From: Populus alba
Taxonomy: Eukaryota; Streptophyta; Magnoliopsida; Malpighiales; Salicaceae
Length of the DNA stretch: 64,000 nt
Assembly: GCF_005239225.2 (NCBI RefSeq)
Contig: NC_133294.1
Span: forward strand, 2,666,001-2,730,000
Direction: 5' to 3'
This document shows, piece after piece, positions 35,974 through 47,942 of the stretch (position 1 is the stretch's first letter; the number at the start of each line of letters is the position of its first letter). A program made the position numbers and the translations under genes. The notes under the pieces were generated by a model. It did no database searches. It worked only from the letters and a program-made list of their open reading frames with translations, and was not told the origin of the DNA.

Positions 35974-38900
35974 AAGGTATTGTTTTCAACATATTGGACT
36001 AAGCTTTGTATATTTGATGTGTATGTTTTTGCATTTTTGTGTTTTATTTTTATTTTTTTTTATCCATGCATTTTGTAGAATTATCTCATGCATCACATAG
36101 TTAATTTTTTAAAGCACACACAAGCTTCAGGTTAGGAGGGGGACTAACAGCTTACCTTATGACTTTTAGTCAAGGTTTAAGTTTGTGTAAACCCTAACTC
36201 TTCGTTGAGTGCTTAGACTGGTAATAGTTGGACACGTGCCATCTCATTGCCTACAAGCCCCCATATTGCCTCCACGAGGGCGATCACTGGGACAACAAGA
36301 GACCTTTTTTAGAGACCGAATAGTAAACCTACCTTTTGTCTCACTTAAAAAGATTAGAACCTGCCTGTAGGATGTATGCTCCGTAAATATTTGTTTTGCA
36401 TCCGAGCAAACCCTTCTTGAAGCATCTTGAACCCAAGACTTGTGGGTGACACATTGGCCGTCACTCCGAAAATTTTCATTGTAGAGTTTGGGCAAAAATC
36501 ATGATTCTTGTTCCATCATACAAGAGTTACGACCATATTGTCACCCCTCGAAGGGCGAGTTCATCATATAGATTACATATTCATAAATTTATCATGCATG
36601 TACCGGGTTGAAAGGTAGGTCCCCGCACAAGTTGTGCTGCACGTGATTGAAGAAAGATGATGGAAGTGAAGAAAGGTGTCGGATAGAGGCTCATTATCAG
36701 ATTAAGGTTGAGAGCCTCAAAGGTGAAATAGCTAGACTCAGATTTGCTTGAACAAGTGTTAAGTATTTAAATGGAAAGAGAATGTCTGCACAGTCTTCTG
36801 TGGGAACACTGTTTGTCCACGTCCAAGTGAAGCTGTATCTCTCCTTTTCAGTCATGAACAACAACAACAATGCCTTCAGTCATCAACTAATGACAACTCT
36901 GATTCTTGTCCAGTTGTACTGTTAAGTGCTCATCGCCTCCACATCATCTAATAGAACCAAACGACTACTAGTTTCCTGTTCATGGTGCATTAGTCTGCTT
37001 TGAAGTTACCCCAATTATGAGCTCAATTCCAATTCAGCAGCACAAGGTGTTAGTCTGAAAAATCATGATCAGATACTGAACTTCTACGTGTGGCACGAGC
37101 AAAACATTGTACTAGGCAAAGGAGTCAGGCCTGGTCTGAAAATATGAGTAGTCGTCGAACTTCAACGTGGTAGAGCTCTCTCTACAAAAATCTGTTTATG
37201 ATGCTGCAAGTTGAGAATGCAAGAGAGGATCTACTAATTACATATGCTACAAATATTTCTCTCGTCAATTTCAGCACGAAGAAATTGTAGCATGTTGAAG
37301 AGCCAGATTTGGTTTGAAAACATGGAGCAGACATCAAACTTCAACGTTGCAGAGATCTCTCGGCAGGAATCTACTTGAGGATTTGTAATTGGGAAATCCA
37401 AGAAGGGATGCAGTGGTTTCAGATTGTCCATAATTTTCTCCTACCAGTATTGGCATTAAAACTCGAGTGGCTGTTTGTTGCACCGTTAGTGGAGGATCAA
37501 AGAGGAAACAGAAAATGTTGTAGATTCATCAGTTTCTCTTCCAATTTTGACAACATATGATTCCATACATGTTTGTTTTTGCGCACTGCCAGGATTACCT
37601 AGACATGGAGAGGTTTCCAACAGTCCTAAAACAACCACAACAACATTAGAAGATTGACATGATGTTGTGAGAATTGCTGAGGGAATTGAACAAGTTATGA
37701 AGAGGGGAAAGATTGAATGTTCTGCCAAGGATTCTAGCACAATGATGAGAGATGAATCCAAAGAAGACTCTGAAGGTGGGAAACCTTAATTATGTGGTTT
37801 AGCCAGGTTTCATGGTAGCATCAATTGCTCAAATGTTTTTGCCAAAATTGACATTCCTCTGCCATTTAAGTTTGCCGACCAGCATCTACTAGATTTCAGA
37901 CTTTTACCTGACTCCGACAAATCCCATGCAACCACCATTTTCTAGGTGGTTTAATCTAGACAAGAGATGTGATGTCATGATGGGGTCCTCAACCATTTCA
38001 AGTGAACAGTTTCAAGAATTGTAAGAATTGAGTCTTGAAGTTGGAGAGCAAGAGACAAGTATAGTCTGTGAAGGATGGTGTCATTGGCTATATTGTCCCC
38101 CGAACATCATCAAAATGACATGTGATCGAAAATGCTTGGCAAAACACACATATTGCCAGAAAAAAAAAGCTTATTCAAGAATGGTGATGAACAGTCAATC
38201 ATATTGTTATGAAATTCTGCATTTTGTTTTGGGATTACATCTCATCCTTCAACGAAACATGTCTTGCTTTTGTCTCTTTGTTGTTTTGAAATCAACAGAT
38301 GTTTAGCATTTTATTCTGACAAAATATTTTGATCAAACTCCAACATGCGATAAAGGTTAATCAATCTGGAAGATTAAAAGTGTTTTGATTACAGAAATGA
38401 CTCGATGTTTGAAAATAACATGAGGTGACTAAACAATTTTGAACTCTCACACAAAACTGAACCACACAGCATATAGCTAAGTTTTAGCAGTATGCATAAT
38501 GACATGTAGTGGATTCGGTGGTTATGGACTCGTGAATCATGATTCTTACAAGTCCCACTCATTACACTGGATGAGGTCAAAATTTATCAATTCTAACCGA
38601 CCTTGCTTGAAATGAGAAAAGGCCCTCTTTGATATTCCCTTCACTTTCTAAAGATTATATCCTTTGTAGTCCCATTTTTGAGCTGGATAAAATATCTTTT
38701 CATGAAAACCCTGACTAGGATCACACCCCACACTGGGGCAAAATAAGAGATATTTTTTGAAGACATTGATATGATTAATGGATAAAGAGGAAGGCTTAGA
38801 ACAAAAGTCCAATGATTGAGAGAGAGCTAGAAGAAGACACATTGACTGGGGCATGTAAGAAAGTTTTTAGGAAGGCTATGAAAAAAAGAACGAAAAAAGA

Positions 38901-41400
38901 GTTGAATTTGCCTTCACTTAAAGACAAGTTAAAGATAAAGGAAGGAGAACGCCTATCACGTCTATGAAAAGCAAAAGAAATTTCAATCAATAAAAAAAAA
39001 GAAAAAAAAGAAAAAAAAAGACTAAGCTATAAACGTGACTTTTGGGTGTCCATTATAAAGCCTCTGATGTTATCAGATGATTAAGGTTGGTTATTCATCA
39101 AGGAAATGTGGATTTGCATTATGACTTATGTTAAGAAAAGTCTGAACTTTGAGGCTAACAAGGTTATATGTCGTTTCCTCTACAAAGACAACGATATAAA
39201 AGAGTTGATGAATAGTTGATGTTGATCCTAGGTCTTTGAAACCCTCAAACACCTTTTGAGCCTTTAAAATTCCTTTCTTTCATAGCCATGAGCCATAGCC
39301 TGCATTACGTGCTTTTAAAAGCCCTTTTTAATCAAGCAAGCAATTTGAACCGATAAATGGCGCTCTCAAAACTTGAAGAGCTTTTCTATAAGGGTCGTGA
39401 CTTCATGAATTAAGCTACTGGTTATTATGCATGCTGATAAAAAAATGCTAAGAAAAGAAAACAACTTTTCTTGATAAAGCCTGAGCATCTTGTTTTTGAA
39501 ATTCATAAAAATGTCACCTCATCACAGACCATCAAATGATATACCCAATATCAAGGATTCAAATTGATACAAAAACCATGGAAAAAGCCATTTTAATCCT
39601 ACAACGGGTCGATTTCTGTTTTTCAAAATACAAGACAATCAAAGGACTGTGTATTTTCAAAATAACGTGTGTTGGGTCTTTGATAAAAAAAAAAAACTTG
39701 ATTTTCAAAAAAGATTTTTCAAAAAAGGACATCTCTGATTTCATTTCAACAAATTAGACTTTGAACAAACATGATCTTTTGAAAATATGAGAGTTGATTC
39801 CAGAACAAGGAAGATTATCAAACACAGAAGAACATTGATTGAGTATGCAAAATCGTTGATAAAAATGACATTGAAGTCCTCGACACTCCTTGAAAAGTTG
39901 AGCAGCTGGGGGCAATACAGTGGACCTTAAGAAGGAAAACAAACAGTATCCAGATCAGCTAGGGGCAAAGAAAGAATCACATGATGAGTCATCAAAGTCC
40001 ATCAAAGTCATCCCTGGCATTCACAAAAGCCATTTGGTTGTAAACAGAAGAATGAGCATGTTCAGATCAACTAGGGGCAATGTTGTTCAAAAGACAATCC
40101 ATGATTTAGTAAACTTCAGCAGCAATTGATGAGCAAACACTGCACTTGAAGGATATTTTCATATCTTCATCTTGGGTCACCCTCTGAAACATGGCTATGA
40201 CTCCTGACAGATGTTTATCGGGTGAGTGCATTTGAATGAACATCGAACATATGCACACCACCAAGACTGACTGTGGAACAATGATGCACTTGAAGGAAAA
40301 TCTCATATTGTCATCCTTTGAAACATGGTTATCGACAGACGTTACCACGCAACTGCATTGAATGAATGTCAGAAAGGCACCCACCCCGAAGACTGACTGT
40401 GTGGGACAATTTGTTTTGAAGCCAGATGAGCACTTCACCGCATGAGTATGGGTGATAGAAGTAGCATCATTGATGAGGCCGAGGCATTTCTTTTCACAAT
40501 CTGATTAGAAGAGTTGAAAGAATCTATGAGAAGAGCACTGGGCATACAACCATGAGCTTTATACTGCAAGCTATGAGATGCATGTCTAGATGACTGATTG
40601 AGTTCCAAGGAGGCTGATGATAACATGTACTTGAAGAGTACTGTTTCAACTAGAGGCAAGTTATATGACTGATTAACAATCTTGATGGGTATTGGCATGA
40701 TGCACACAATCAATCAGAGGATAATTCTCAGAAGAAGCCAGGAGAGAAAATCCTTCATGATGAATCAAGCAGTACCACACTTGGGGGCAGGGTCAAGCTT
40801 GATAAATGATGCAAGCAGTAATTGTCAAAGACAGCCCGGGATGGGCACTGCATTTACAGCTGAGTGGATGGCTAGCACATGAATGAGCCAATACATCGGA
40901 AAGAACAAAGAAAGCTTTGGGATACAAACAAAGGCACCCTATGACGATGGAGCATCAAAGAGGGGGGGACCCTATATTTCAAATCAGGTAAGGATGCATG
41001 CATATCATCTAACCTCAAAAAAAAAAAAAAAAAAAAAAACCATTTGCACATATTTTTGAATTGTTACAGGAAAATCCTTAATGAGGCTCCAGCAAGATGG
41101 TGGAAGAAAAGAAAGCATTTGGTGGTGATAATAAAGAATCGGTTTTGATCATGGAATAAAAGGGGAAGATGGGATGAACCCTACCATTAGGAAAATCCCA
41201 AAGAAATGAATAGATCAACCTTGCAACCGGGAAAGCCTTGAGTTTTTCAACCCTTGCAGTCAGGAAACACCGAGTTTTTCAAACCCTATGATCGAGAATT
41301 ATCAGGAAGCACCAAGTTTTCCAGCCCTTCTTCTGTCATCCCCTCAAAGACTTCGCCAGGTAAGTCCTATTTTTCACACTTTTCATATCACATCTTCCAT
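35974..41400 (+). other. internal region of element B, no coding found
   Basis: Between the primer site and the 3'UTR tandem arrays there is no open frame over about 110 codons on either strand, and I could not recognise gag, protease, reverse transcriptase, RNase H or integrase motifs. 39905-40970 is the part shared with element A. There is an A-run at 41017-41039. This is a large non-autonomous derivative. Confidence 0.6.
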
Positions 41401-41639
41401 TTGGGTTGGTCACCCATGACAATGAGACCACGCTTTTCATATTTTTTCCATCCGGGTAGGTCACCCATGACAATGAGACCGCACTTTTCACATTCTTTCC
41501 ATCTGGGTAGGTCACCCATTATAATAAGACCACTTTTTACACATTCTTTTGTTCCAGTTGAATGAGGTCGCCAGATGGGATCTCATGTAGCTTTGGTTAA
41601 AGGGAATCGCCAGAAGGGGTTTCAGGTTGACCGAGCTAC

Positions 41640-43110
41640 ACACATTCCTTGGTTATGGTTAAAGGGGATCGGCGAAGGGATCTCAGTTTAACCTAATTGG
41701 AAAGGATTTGGGTTCTGGTTAGAGGGGATGGCCGAAAGGAATCTCAGTCTATCCTAACCACACACAGGATTTTGGTTCTGGGTAGAGGGGATTGCCGAAT
41801 GGAATCTCAGTCTATCCCAACCACACACAGGATTTTGGTTCTGGTTAGAGGGGATTGCCGAAAGGAATCTCAGTCTATCCCAACCACACACATGATTTTG
41901 GTTCTGGTTAGAGGGGATTGCCGAAAGGAATCTCAGTCTATCCCAACCACACACAGGATTTTGGTTCTGGTTAGAGGGGATTGCCGAAAGGAATCTCAGT
42001 CTAGCCCAACCCTACACATTCCTTGGTTATGGTTAAAGGGGATCGACGAAGGGATCTCAGTTTAACCTAATTGGAAAGGATTTTGGTTCTGGTTGAAGGG
42101 GATCAGTGAAGGGATCTCAGTTCAGCCCAACCACACACACCTTGGTTATGGTTAAAGGGGATCGACGAAGGGATCGACGAAGGGATCTCAGTTTAACCTA
42201 ATTAGAAAGGATTTTGGTTCTGGTTGAAGGGGATCGGTGAAGGGATCTCAGTTCAGCCCAACCACACACACCTTGGTTATGGTTAAAGGGGATCGGCGAA
42301 GGGATCTCAGTTTAACCTAATTGGAAAGGATTTTGGTTCTGGTTGAAAGGGATTGGCGAAGGGATCTCAGTTCAGGCCCAACCACACACACCTTGGTTAT
42401 GGTTAAAGGGGATCGGCGAAGGGAATCTCAGTTTAACCTAATTGGAAAGGATTTTGGTTCTGGTTGAAGGGAATCGGCGAAGGGATCTCAGTTTCAGCCC
42501 AACCACACACACCTTGGTTTATGGTTTTAAAGGGGGATCGACGAAGGGATCTCAGTTTAACCTAATTGGAAAGGATTTTTGGTTCTGGTTGAAGGGGATC
42601 GGTGAAGGGATCTCAGTTCAGCCCAACCACACACACCTTGGTTATGGTTAAAGGGGATCGGCGAAGGGATCTCAGTTTAACCTAATTGGAAAGGATTTTG
42701 GTTCTGGTTGAAAGGGATTGGCGAAGGGATCTCAGTTCAGCCCAACCACACACACCTTGGTTATGGTTAAAGGGGATCGACGAAGGGATCTTAGTTTAAC
42801 CTAATTGGAAAGGATTTTGGTTCTGGTTGAAGGGGATCGGTGAAGGGATCTCAGTTCAGCCCAACCACACACACCTTGGTTATGGTTAAAGGGGATCGAC
42901 GAAGGGATCTCAGTTTAACCTAATTGGAAAGGATTTTGGTTCTGGTTGAAGGGGATCGGCGAAGGGATCTCAGTTCAGTCTAACCACACAGACCTTGGTT
43001 ATGGTTAAAGGGATCGGCGAAGGGATCTCAGTTCAGTCTAAACCACACAGGACCTTGGTTATGGTTAAAGGGGATCGGCGAAGGGATCTCAGTTTAGCCT
43101 AATCACGCAG
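41640..43110 (+). repeat. 63-bp and 119-bp tandem arrays in 3'UTR of element B
   Basis: 41700-42010 consists of about five 63-bp units (GATTTTGGTTCTGGTTAGAG, then GGATTGCCGAAAGGAATCTC, then CAACCACACA). 42010-43110 consists of about eight roughly 119-bp units, each a dimer of two related ~60-bp halves (CTTGGTTATGGTTAAAGG half and GATTTTGGTTCTGGTTGAAG half), with starts at 42141, 42272, 42391, 42513, 42637, 42756, 42875 and 42994. One unit carries an extra 13-bp duplication (GATCGACGAAGG twice). Three units of a further motif (GGTCACCCATGACAATGAGA) lie just upstream at 41400-41535. Confidence 0.9.
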
Positions 43111-43195
43111 AATCACTAGATGGGATTTTAGGTTGATCGAGCTACACCGATTTTTGTTCTTGTTAGATCGCTAGATGGGATCTCAGGTAAACGCA

Positions 43196-43490
43196 ATCAA
43201 AAGGGAAGGTCGCCCGTGAAAATAGACCAGTGTGAGTGTGTGGGCAGGTTCCCCTGAAAGTAGACCAGTGTGAGTGTGTGGGCAGGTTGCCCTGAAAAAT
43301 AGAGACCAGTGTGAGAGTGTGGGTCGGTCGCCCCCTGAAAATAGACCAGAGGTGAGTAGTATGTGTGGGCAGGTCGCCACCCTGAAAACAGACCAGTGTG
43401 AGAGTGTGTGGGTCGGTCGCCCCTGAAAAATAGACCACTTTGAGTATGTTGTGGGCAGGTCGGCCCGTGAAAGTAGCCAGTGTGTTTGAG
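43196..43490 (+). repeat. GGTCGCC-GAAAATAGACC tandem array of element B
   Basis: Six or seven units with the same core as the array at 488-1110 of element A (GGTCGCCCGTGAAAATAGAC, then CAGTGTGAGTGTGTGGG). The minus-strand open frames across it are by-products of the repeat. Confidence 0.85.
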
Positions 43491-43571
43491 TGAGTATAAT
43501 AAGATCATTTTCTTTTTCTTTTCTTTACAAAGTTTACTATGCAAAACATTGAGGAGTTTTGCTTCGTAAGC

Positions 43572-43590
43572 ATTGTAAAGAGGGGGCATC
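43572..43590 (+). other. polypurine tract of element B
   Basis: ATTGTAAAGAGGGGGCATC directly before the LTR start TGTTGTTACC at 43591. Confidence 0.8.
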
Positions 43591-45188
43591 TGTTGTTACC
43601 CAAATTTTGACCCCACCTTTTTAATAAATTTTTCAAAAAATCCAAAAATAGTGAAAAAACAACAAAAATCCAAAAAAATATGTTTTTAATATATTTGCAA
43701 TGTTTTTAGCATTTTCAACGTCGTTTAAAAAGAATTTAATTTTTCAAAAAAGATTTTCAAACGTGTTCGACTTTTCACGCGTCGTTTTTAAAATCATTGA
43801 TTTTCCTCATCGAGTCGATGTTGATATTGCTCGTTTTTCAAAAAAAATACAAAAAAAACAAGAAAAATCAAATTTTACAAAAAAAAAGAGGAAAAGAGAA
43901 GAAAAAAAAAGTTAAGGGACCAATTTTGAAAACTTGGCAATATTTTTGCCTATAAATACTGGTTTCTAACACTTGCAATGGGGGGGTCATTTTGGTAATT
44001 TTGGGGAAAGGCAACACAAAGGGGGAAAACCCTAAAAAAACTAACAGCTTCCTCTCCCTCATGAAGGACCAGCCGCCAGCCCCTGCTGGGTTTTGATTTT
44101 TTCCAACCGCCGGCCACCCCCGGGGATTTTGATCTTCTCCTTACAGCCGCTTGAAAACCAAAACACAGAGACTCCCTTCTCACCCTCACGGTCTCCCTTC
44201 TTCTTCCTTACCCGGCCAAACAGCCCCCACCTTTTTGATTTTTCTCTTCTCCCTTAAACCTGCCAAACAGCCGCCGCCTCCCCCCCCCGAAGGAGCTGAT
44301 TTTTTTTTTCTCTTCCGGCCAGCCAAGAGCTTGGCGCCAGGAAACCAAACAGCCCCTCCCCCCAAACAGCCACTCATTTGTTTTTCTCTTCTTCAATCTC
44401 TCTCCAGCCGATCACCAAGACAACAGCCTCTCATCAAATTTTTTCCCTTTTTCTCACCGAACCTCACTGCCCGGACGATCCCCTGCCTCTGATTTTGTTT
44501 TTCTTCTTCCCCCCGGAGGATCTGCCCTCCAGCGGTCTATCTTCTTCCTCCAGCAGCGGCAGCTTCTGCTCACAGCCGACGGACCCAGCTCCTCTCCACC
44601 GACCAGGGAACGGGCAGGGCTGTTCCCATCGCCTCAGACCCACGGTTTCCTTCTCCGGCCAGCAGCAGCGGCTCCTTCCCCATCAACGGTGTCAGTTTTC
44701 CCCTTCGATCTCTTCCACAACAACCGGCCGGCAGCAGATCTCATCGCCTCCCATAGCAGCCCAGACACGGCGCCCACAGAAGCCAACCGACGATAAGCCA
44801 CTCTCCTCCTCCACGACTGATCTGCCATCGGAGAAGAAGAAGAAACAAGAACAGACCGGACAAGAAGAAGCAAAATCCGAAGCAGATTTGAAGGAGAAGA
44901 GAAGCGGATCTAAAATTTTTTAATTAAAATCAACTGCCATTTGCGTTTCTTGGATTTGCAGGTGGTGAGTTTTCTCACGGGCAGCAGGAGATTGAAGAGG
45001 GGAAGAAGGCGATCCAGAACCCCCTGCTGTTGGATTTTTTTGACGGCGCGTGAGATCCACGCGCCGCCACTGTTGCTGCTCCCAGAAATCAAGCTGAACA
45101 CTGTTCCAGCGGCAGAAGGCTATCCCTGTAATTTCAGTCGGTTTTGGGGTTAATTTTGTAATTGTAAAATTGTTTAATGTAATATTTG
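43591..45188 (+). repeat. forward partial LTR of element B (5' ~1.6 kb)
   Basis: Starts TGTTGTTACCC and runs in plus orientation through the TATA box and leader to TTAATGTAATATTTG at 45188, where it breaks off. A 15-bp segment then leads into an inverted primer site. It is the reverse complement of about 46170-47761 with few differences; one is a short insertion with an extra GGCGCGTGAGATCC near 45045. Confidence 0.85.
43951..43957 (+). promoter_or_regulatory. TATA box of LTR B
   Basis: TATAAAT about 360 bp into the LTR, following GCC and preceding a GC-richer leader. The inverted LTR carries the mirror copy at 47397-47403, and the solo LTR D has TATAAATA at the equivalent place (about 61283-61290, minus strand). 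These are likely transcription start regions. Confidence 0.6.
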
Positions 45189-45203
45189 GATTTTTAGCCG
45201 ATG

Positions 45204-45220
45204 CCCCAGTGGAGTCGCCA
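45204..45220 (-). other. inverted primer-binding site, tRNA-Arg type
   Basis: Minus-strand TGGCGACTCCACTGGGG, three bases beyond the TGCGACA end of the inverted LTR, exactly complementary to the tRNA-Arg 3' end plus CCA. It is followed (minus strand) by only about 15 bp of internal sequence before the head-to-head junction at 45188/45189. Confidence 0.8.
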
Positions 45221-45223
45221 TTC

Positions 45224-47761
45224 TGTCGCACCCCAAAAAAAATCCGAGCGCGGCATCGGCTGGCGATTATTCGTCCTGTTTTGCTGATTTGTTTCTTTGG
45301 AGTCGCCACCTAGTAATTTATTGAGGGCTACTAGGAAACCTGATGTACTGGTCTTGTCAGAGATCGCGGGTACGGGACTGGTTGTGGTTAGGGAAGGTAT
45401 TAGCACCCCTAACGCACCCTACCTGAGGTAAGCTGCTTTGTGGACTTGATGTGTTAAAGAAGTTTTAAAAATTCTATTCTTTCATCGAATTTCAGAAAAT
45501 ACAACTTACATGTAAGTTCATGATTCTTTATCCGTGATGAAATCAGAATGTTAAATTCTTCTTTATTCTTGCCATTTTATCATATATATAAAAAAAAATT
45601 ATATGTAAAAAAAAAATAATAATAAATAGATATATACATATAATAAATAGCTTGGGCTGGGCCTGTATTGGCCCAGCCACAAGGCTGGACTCAGCCCAGC
45701 CGCATGGGCTGGGCTGGTGTTCCAACCCTCTGGTAACAGGGCTGGACTCAACCCAGCCGCATGGGCTGGGCTGATGTTCCGGCCCAAAAAAAAAATATGG
45801 ACTCAGCCCAGACCCATGGGCATGGGCTGATGTTCCGGCCCAAAAGAGAAAAAAAAAAAAAGAGGACTCAGCCCAGCCGCATGGGCTGGGCTTATGTTCT
45901 AGCCCGGAGTGAAAAGGGGCTGAGCTGATGTTCCAGCCCGCCCAAAACAAAAAAAAAAAACACATTTAAATTCCTTGTTTTTTTTTATTCAATAACATAC
46001 ATAGAAACAAAAACAATACAAACACACACACACAAACATTTCTTTTTTTTATTATTATTATTATCACTCTCTCTTTCCTTTCCTTTTCATTTTCTTTTTC
46101 ATTTTCATTTTCATTTTTATTTTCATTTTCATCCACATTTACATAAAATACAAACTATAAAAAAAATAAACTCAAAATTACACAAATATTACATTAAACA
46201 ATTTTACAATTACAAAATTAACCCCAAAACCGACTGAAATTACAGGGATAGACTTCTGCCGCTGGAACAGTGTTCAGCTTGATTTCTGGGAGCAGCAACA
46301 GTGGCGGCGCGTGAGATAAATCCAACAGCAGGGGGTTCTGGATCGCCTTCTTCCCCTCTTCAATCTCCTGCTGCCCGTGAGAAAACTCACCACCTGCAAA
46401 TCCAAGAAACGCAAATGGCAGTTGATTTTAATTAAAATTTTTTAGATCCGCTTCTCTTCTCCTTCAAATCTGCTTCGGATTTTGCTTCTTCTTGTCCGGT
46501 CTGTTCTTGTTTCTTCTTCTTCTCCGATGGCAGATCAGTCGTGGAGGAGGAGAGTGGCTTATCGTCGGTTGGCTTCTGTGGGCGCCGTGTCTGGGCTGCT
46601 ATGGGAGGCGATGAGATCTGCTGCCGGCCGGTTGTTGTGGAAGAGATCGAAGGGGAAAACTGACACCGTTGATGGGGAAGGAGCCGCTGCTGCTGGCCGG
46701 AGAAGGAAACCGTGGGTCTGAGGCGATGGGAACAGCCCTGCCCGTTCCCTGGTCGGTGGAGAGGAGCTGGGTCCGTCGGCTGTGAGCAGAAGCTGCCGCT
46801 GCTGGAGGAAGAAGATAGACCGCTGGAGGGCAGATCCTCCGGGGGGAAGAAGAAAAACAAAATCAGAGGCAGGGGATCGTCCGGGCAGTGAGGTTCGGTG
46901 AGAAAAAGGGAAAAAATTTGATGAGAGGCTGTTGTCTTGGTGATCGGCTGGAGAGAGATTGAAGAAGAGAAAAACAAATGAGTGGCTGTTTGGGGGGAGG
47001 GGCTGTTTGGTTTCCTGGCGCCAAGCTCTTGGCTGGCCGGAAGAGAAAAAAAAAAATCAGCTCCTTCGGGGGGGGGGCGGCGGCTGTTTGGCAGGTTTAA
47101 GGGAGAAGAGAAAAATCAAAAGGTGGGGGCTGTTTGGCCGGGTAAGGAAGAAGAAGTGGGGAGACCGTGAGGGTGAGAAGGGAGTCTCTGTGTTTTGTTT
47201 TCAAGCGGCTGTAAGGAGAAGATCAAAATCCCCGGGGGGTGGCCGGCGGTTGGAAAAAATCAAAACCCAGCAGGGGCTGGCGGCTGGTCCTTCATGAGGG
47301 AGAGGAAGCTGTTAGTTTTTTTAGGGTTTTCCCCCTTTGTGTTGCCTTTCCCCAAAATTACCAAATGAACCCCCCCATTGCAAGTGTTAGAAACCAGTAT
47401 TTATAGGCAAAAATATTGCCAAGTTTTCAAAATTGGTCCCTTAACTTTTTTTTTCTTCTCTTTTCCTCTTTTTTTTTGTAAAATTTGATTTTTCTTGTGT
47501 TTTTGTATTTTTTTGAAAACGAACAATATCAACATCGACTCGATGAGGAAAATCAATGATTTTAAAAACGACGCGTGAAAAGTCGAACACGTTTGAAAAT
47601 CTTTTTGAAAAATTAAATTCTTTTTAAACGACGTTGAAAATGCTAAAAACATTGCAAATATATTAAAAACATATTTTTTTGGATTTTTGTTGTTTTTTCA
47701 CTATTTTTGGATTTTTTGAAAAATTTATTAAAAAGGTGGGTCAAAATTTGGGGTAACAACA
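45224..47761 (-). repeat. full-length inverted LTR of element B
   Basis: 2538 bp on the minus strand from TGTTGTTACCCC (47761) to TGCGACA (45224). It contains the whole U3-R-U5 order: AT-rich U3, TATA box, GC-rich leader, and a U5 with GGCTGGGC repeats (45650-45945: several copies of CAGCCCAGCCGCATGGGCTG with TGATGTTCCGGCCC). Its U5 differs inside from the palindrome arms at 34534-35953, although the last ~230 bp agree, so the two ends of element B came from different templates. Confidence 0.85.
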
Positions 47762-47942
47762 CTTTGAAACTTCCATCAATGGGCAAGTTGCCTGAATAAT
47801 TAGATCACTTAAAAACAAAAACAAAAAAAGAAATGAAGGGCTTTCATGCTTATTTTCTTTACACACTTACTAAACAAAGCCAAAAGAAAATAAAATTTTT
47901 AATATCTTTGTATTATTAGTATTGTAAAGAGGAGATAACTAT

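Larger units (their letters stand above)
34534..47761 (+). mobile_element. Tat/Ogre-like LTR element B with palindromic ends, TSD CTTTG
   Basis: A 13,228-bp insertion flanked by the 5-bp duplication CTTTG (34529-34533 and 47762-47766). Outer termini are TGTCGCA on the left and TAACAACA on the right, i.e. the two ends of one LTR in reverse complement. Order: inverted LTR end (34534-35231), forward LTR end (35263-35953), primer site (35957-35973), about 7.6 kb internal region, polypurine tract, forward LTR 5' part (43591-45188), inverted primer site (45204-45220), full inverted LTR (45224-47761). No gag or pol reading was found in the internal region, so it is non-autonomous. The near identity of the two right-hand LTR parts suggests a fairly recent event. 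Confidence 0.8.

Noticed and set aside
43163..43589. Minus-strand open frames with repeated Tyr-Phe-His-Gly-Arg type words
   Set aside because: They are translations of the tandem repeat, and similar frames occur over the array of element A; no start context or domain.
44378..44923. 181-codon open frame in LTR B, with a near-identical mirror copy at 46432-46977 on the minus strand
   Set aside because: It lies downstream of the LTR TATA box in GC-rich leader, is Ser/Pro/Gln-rich and matches no family. Two identical copies in one element give no evidence of selection.
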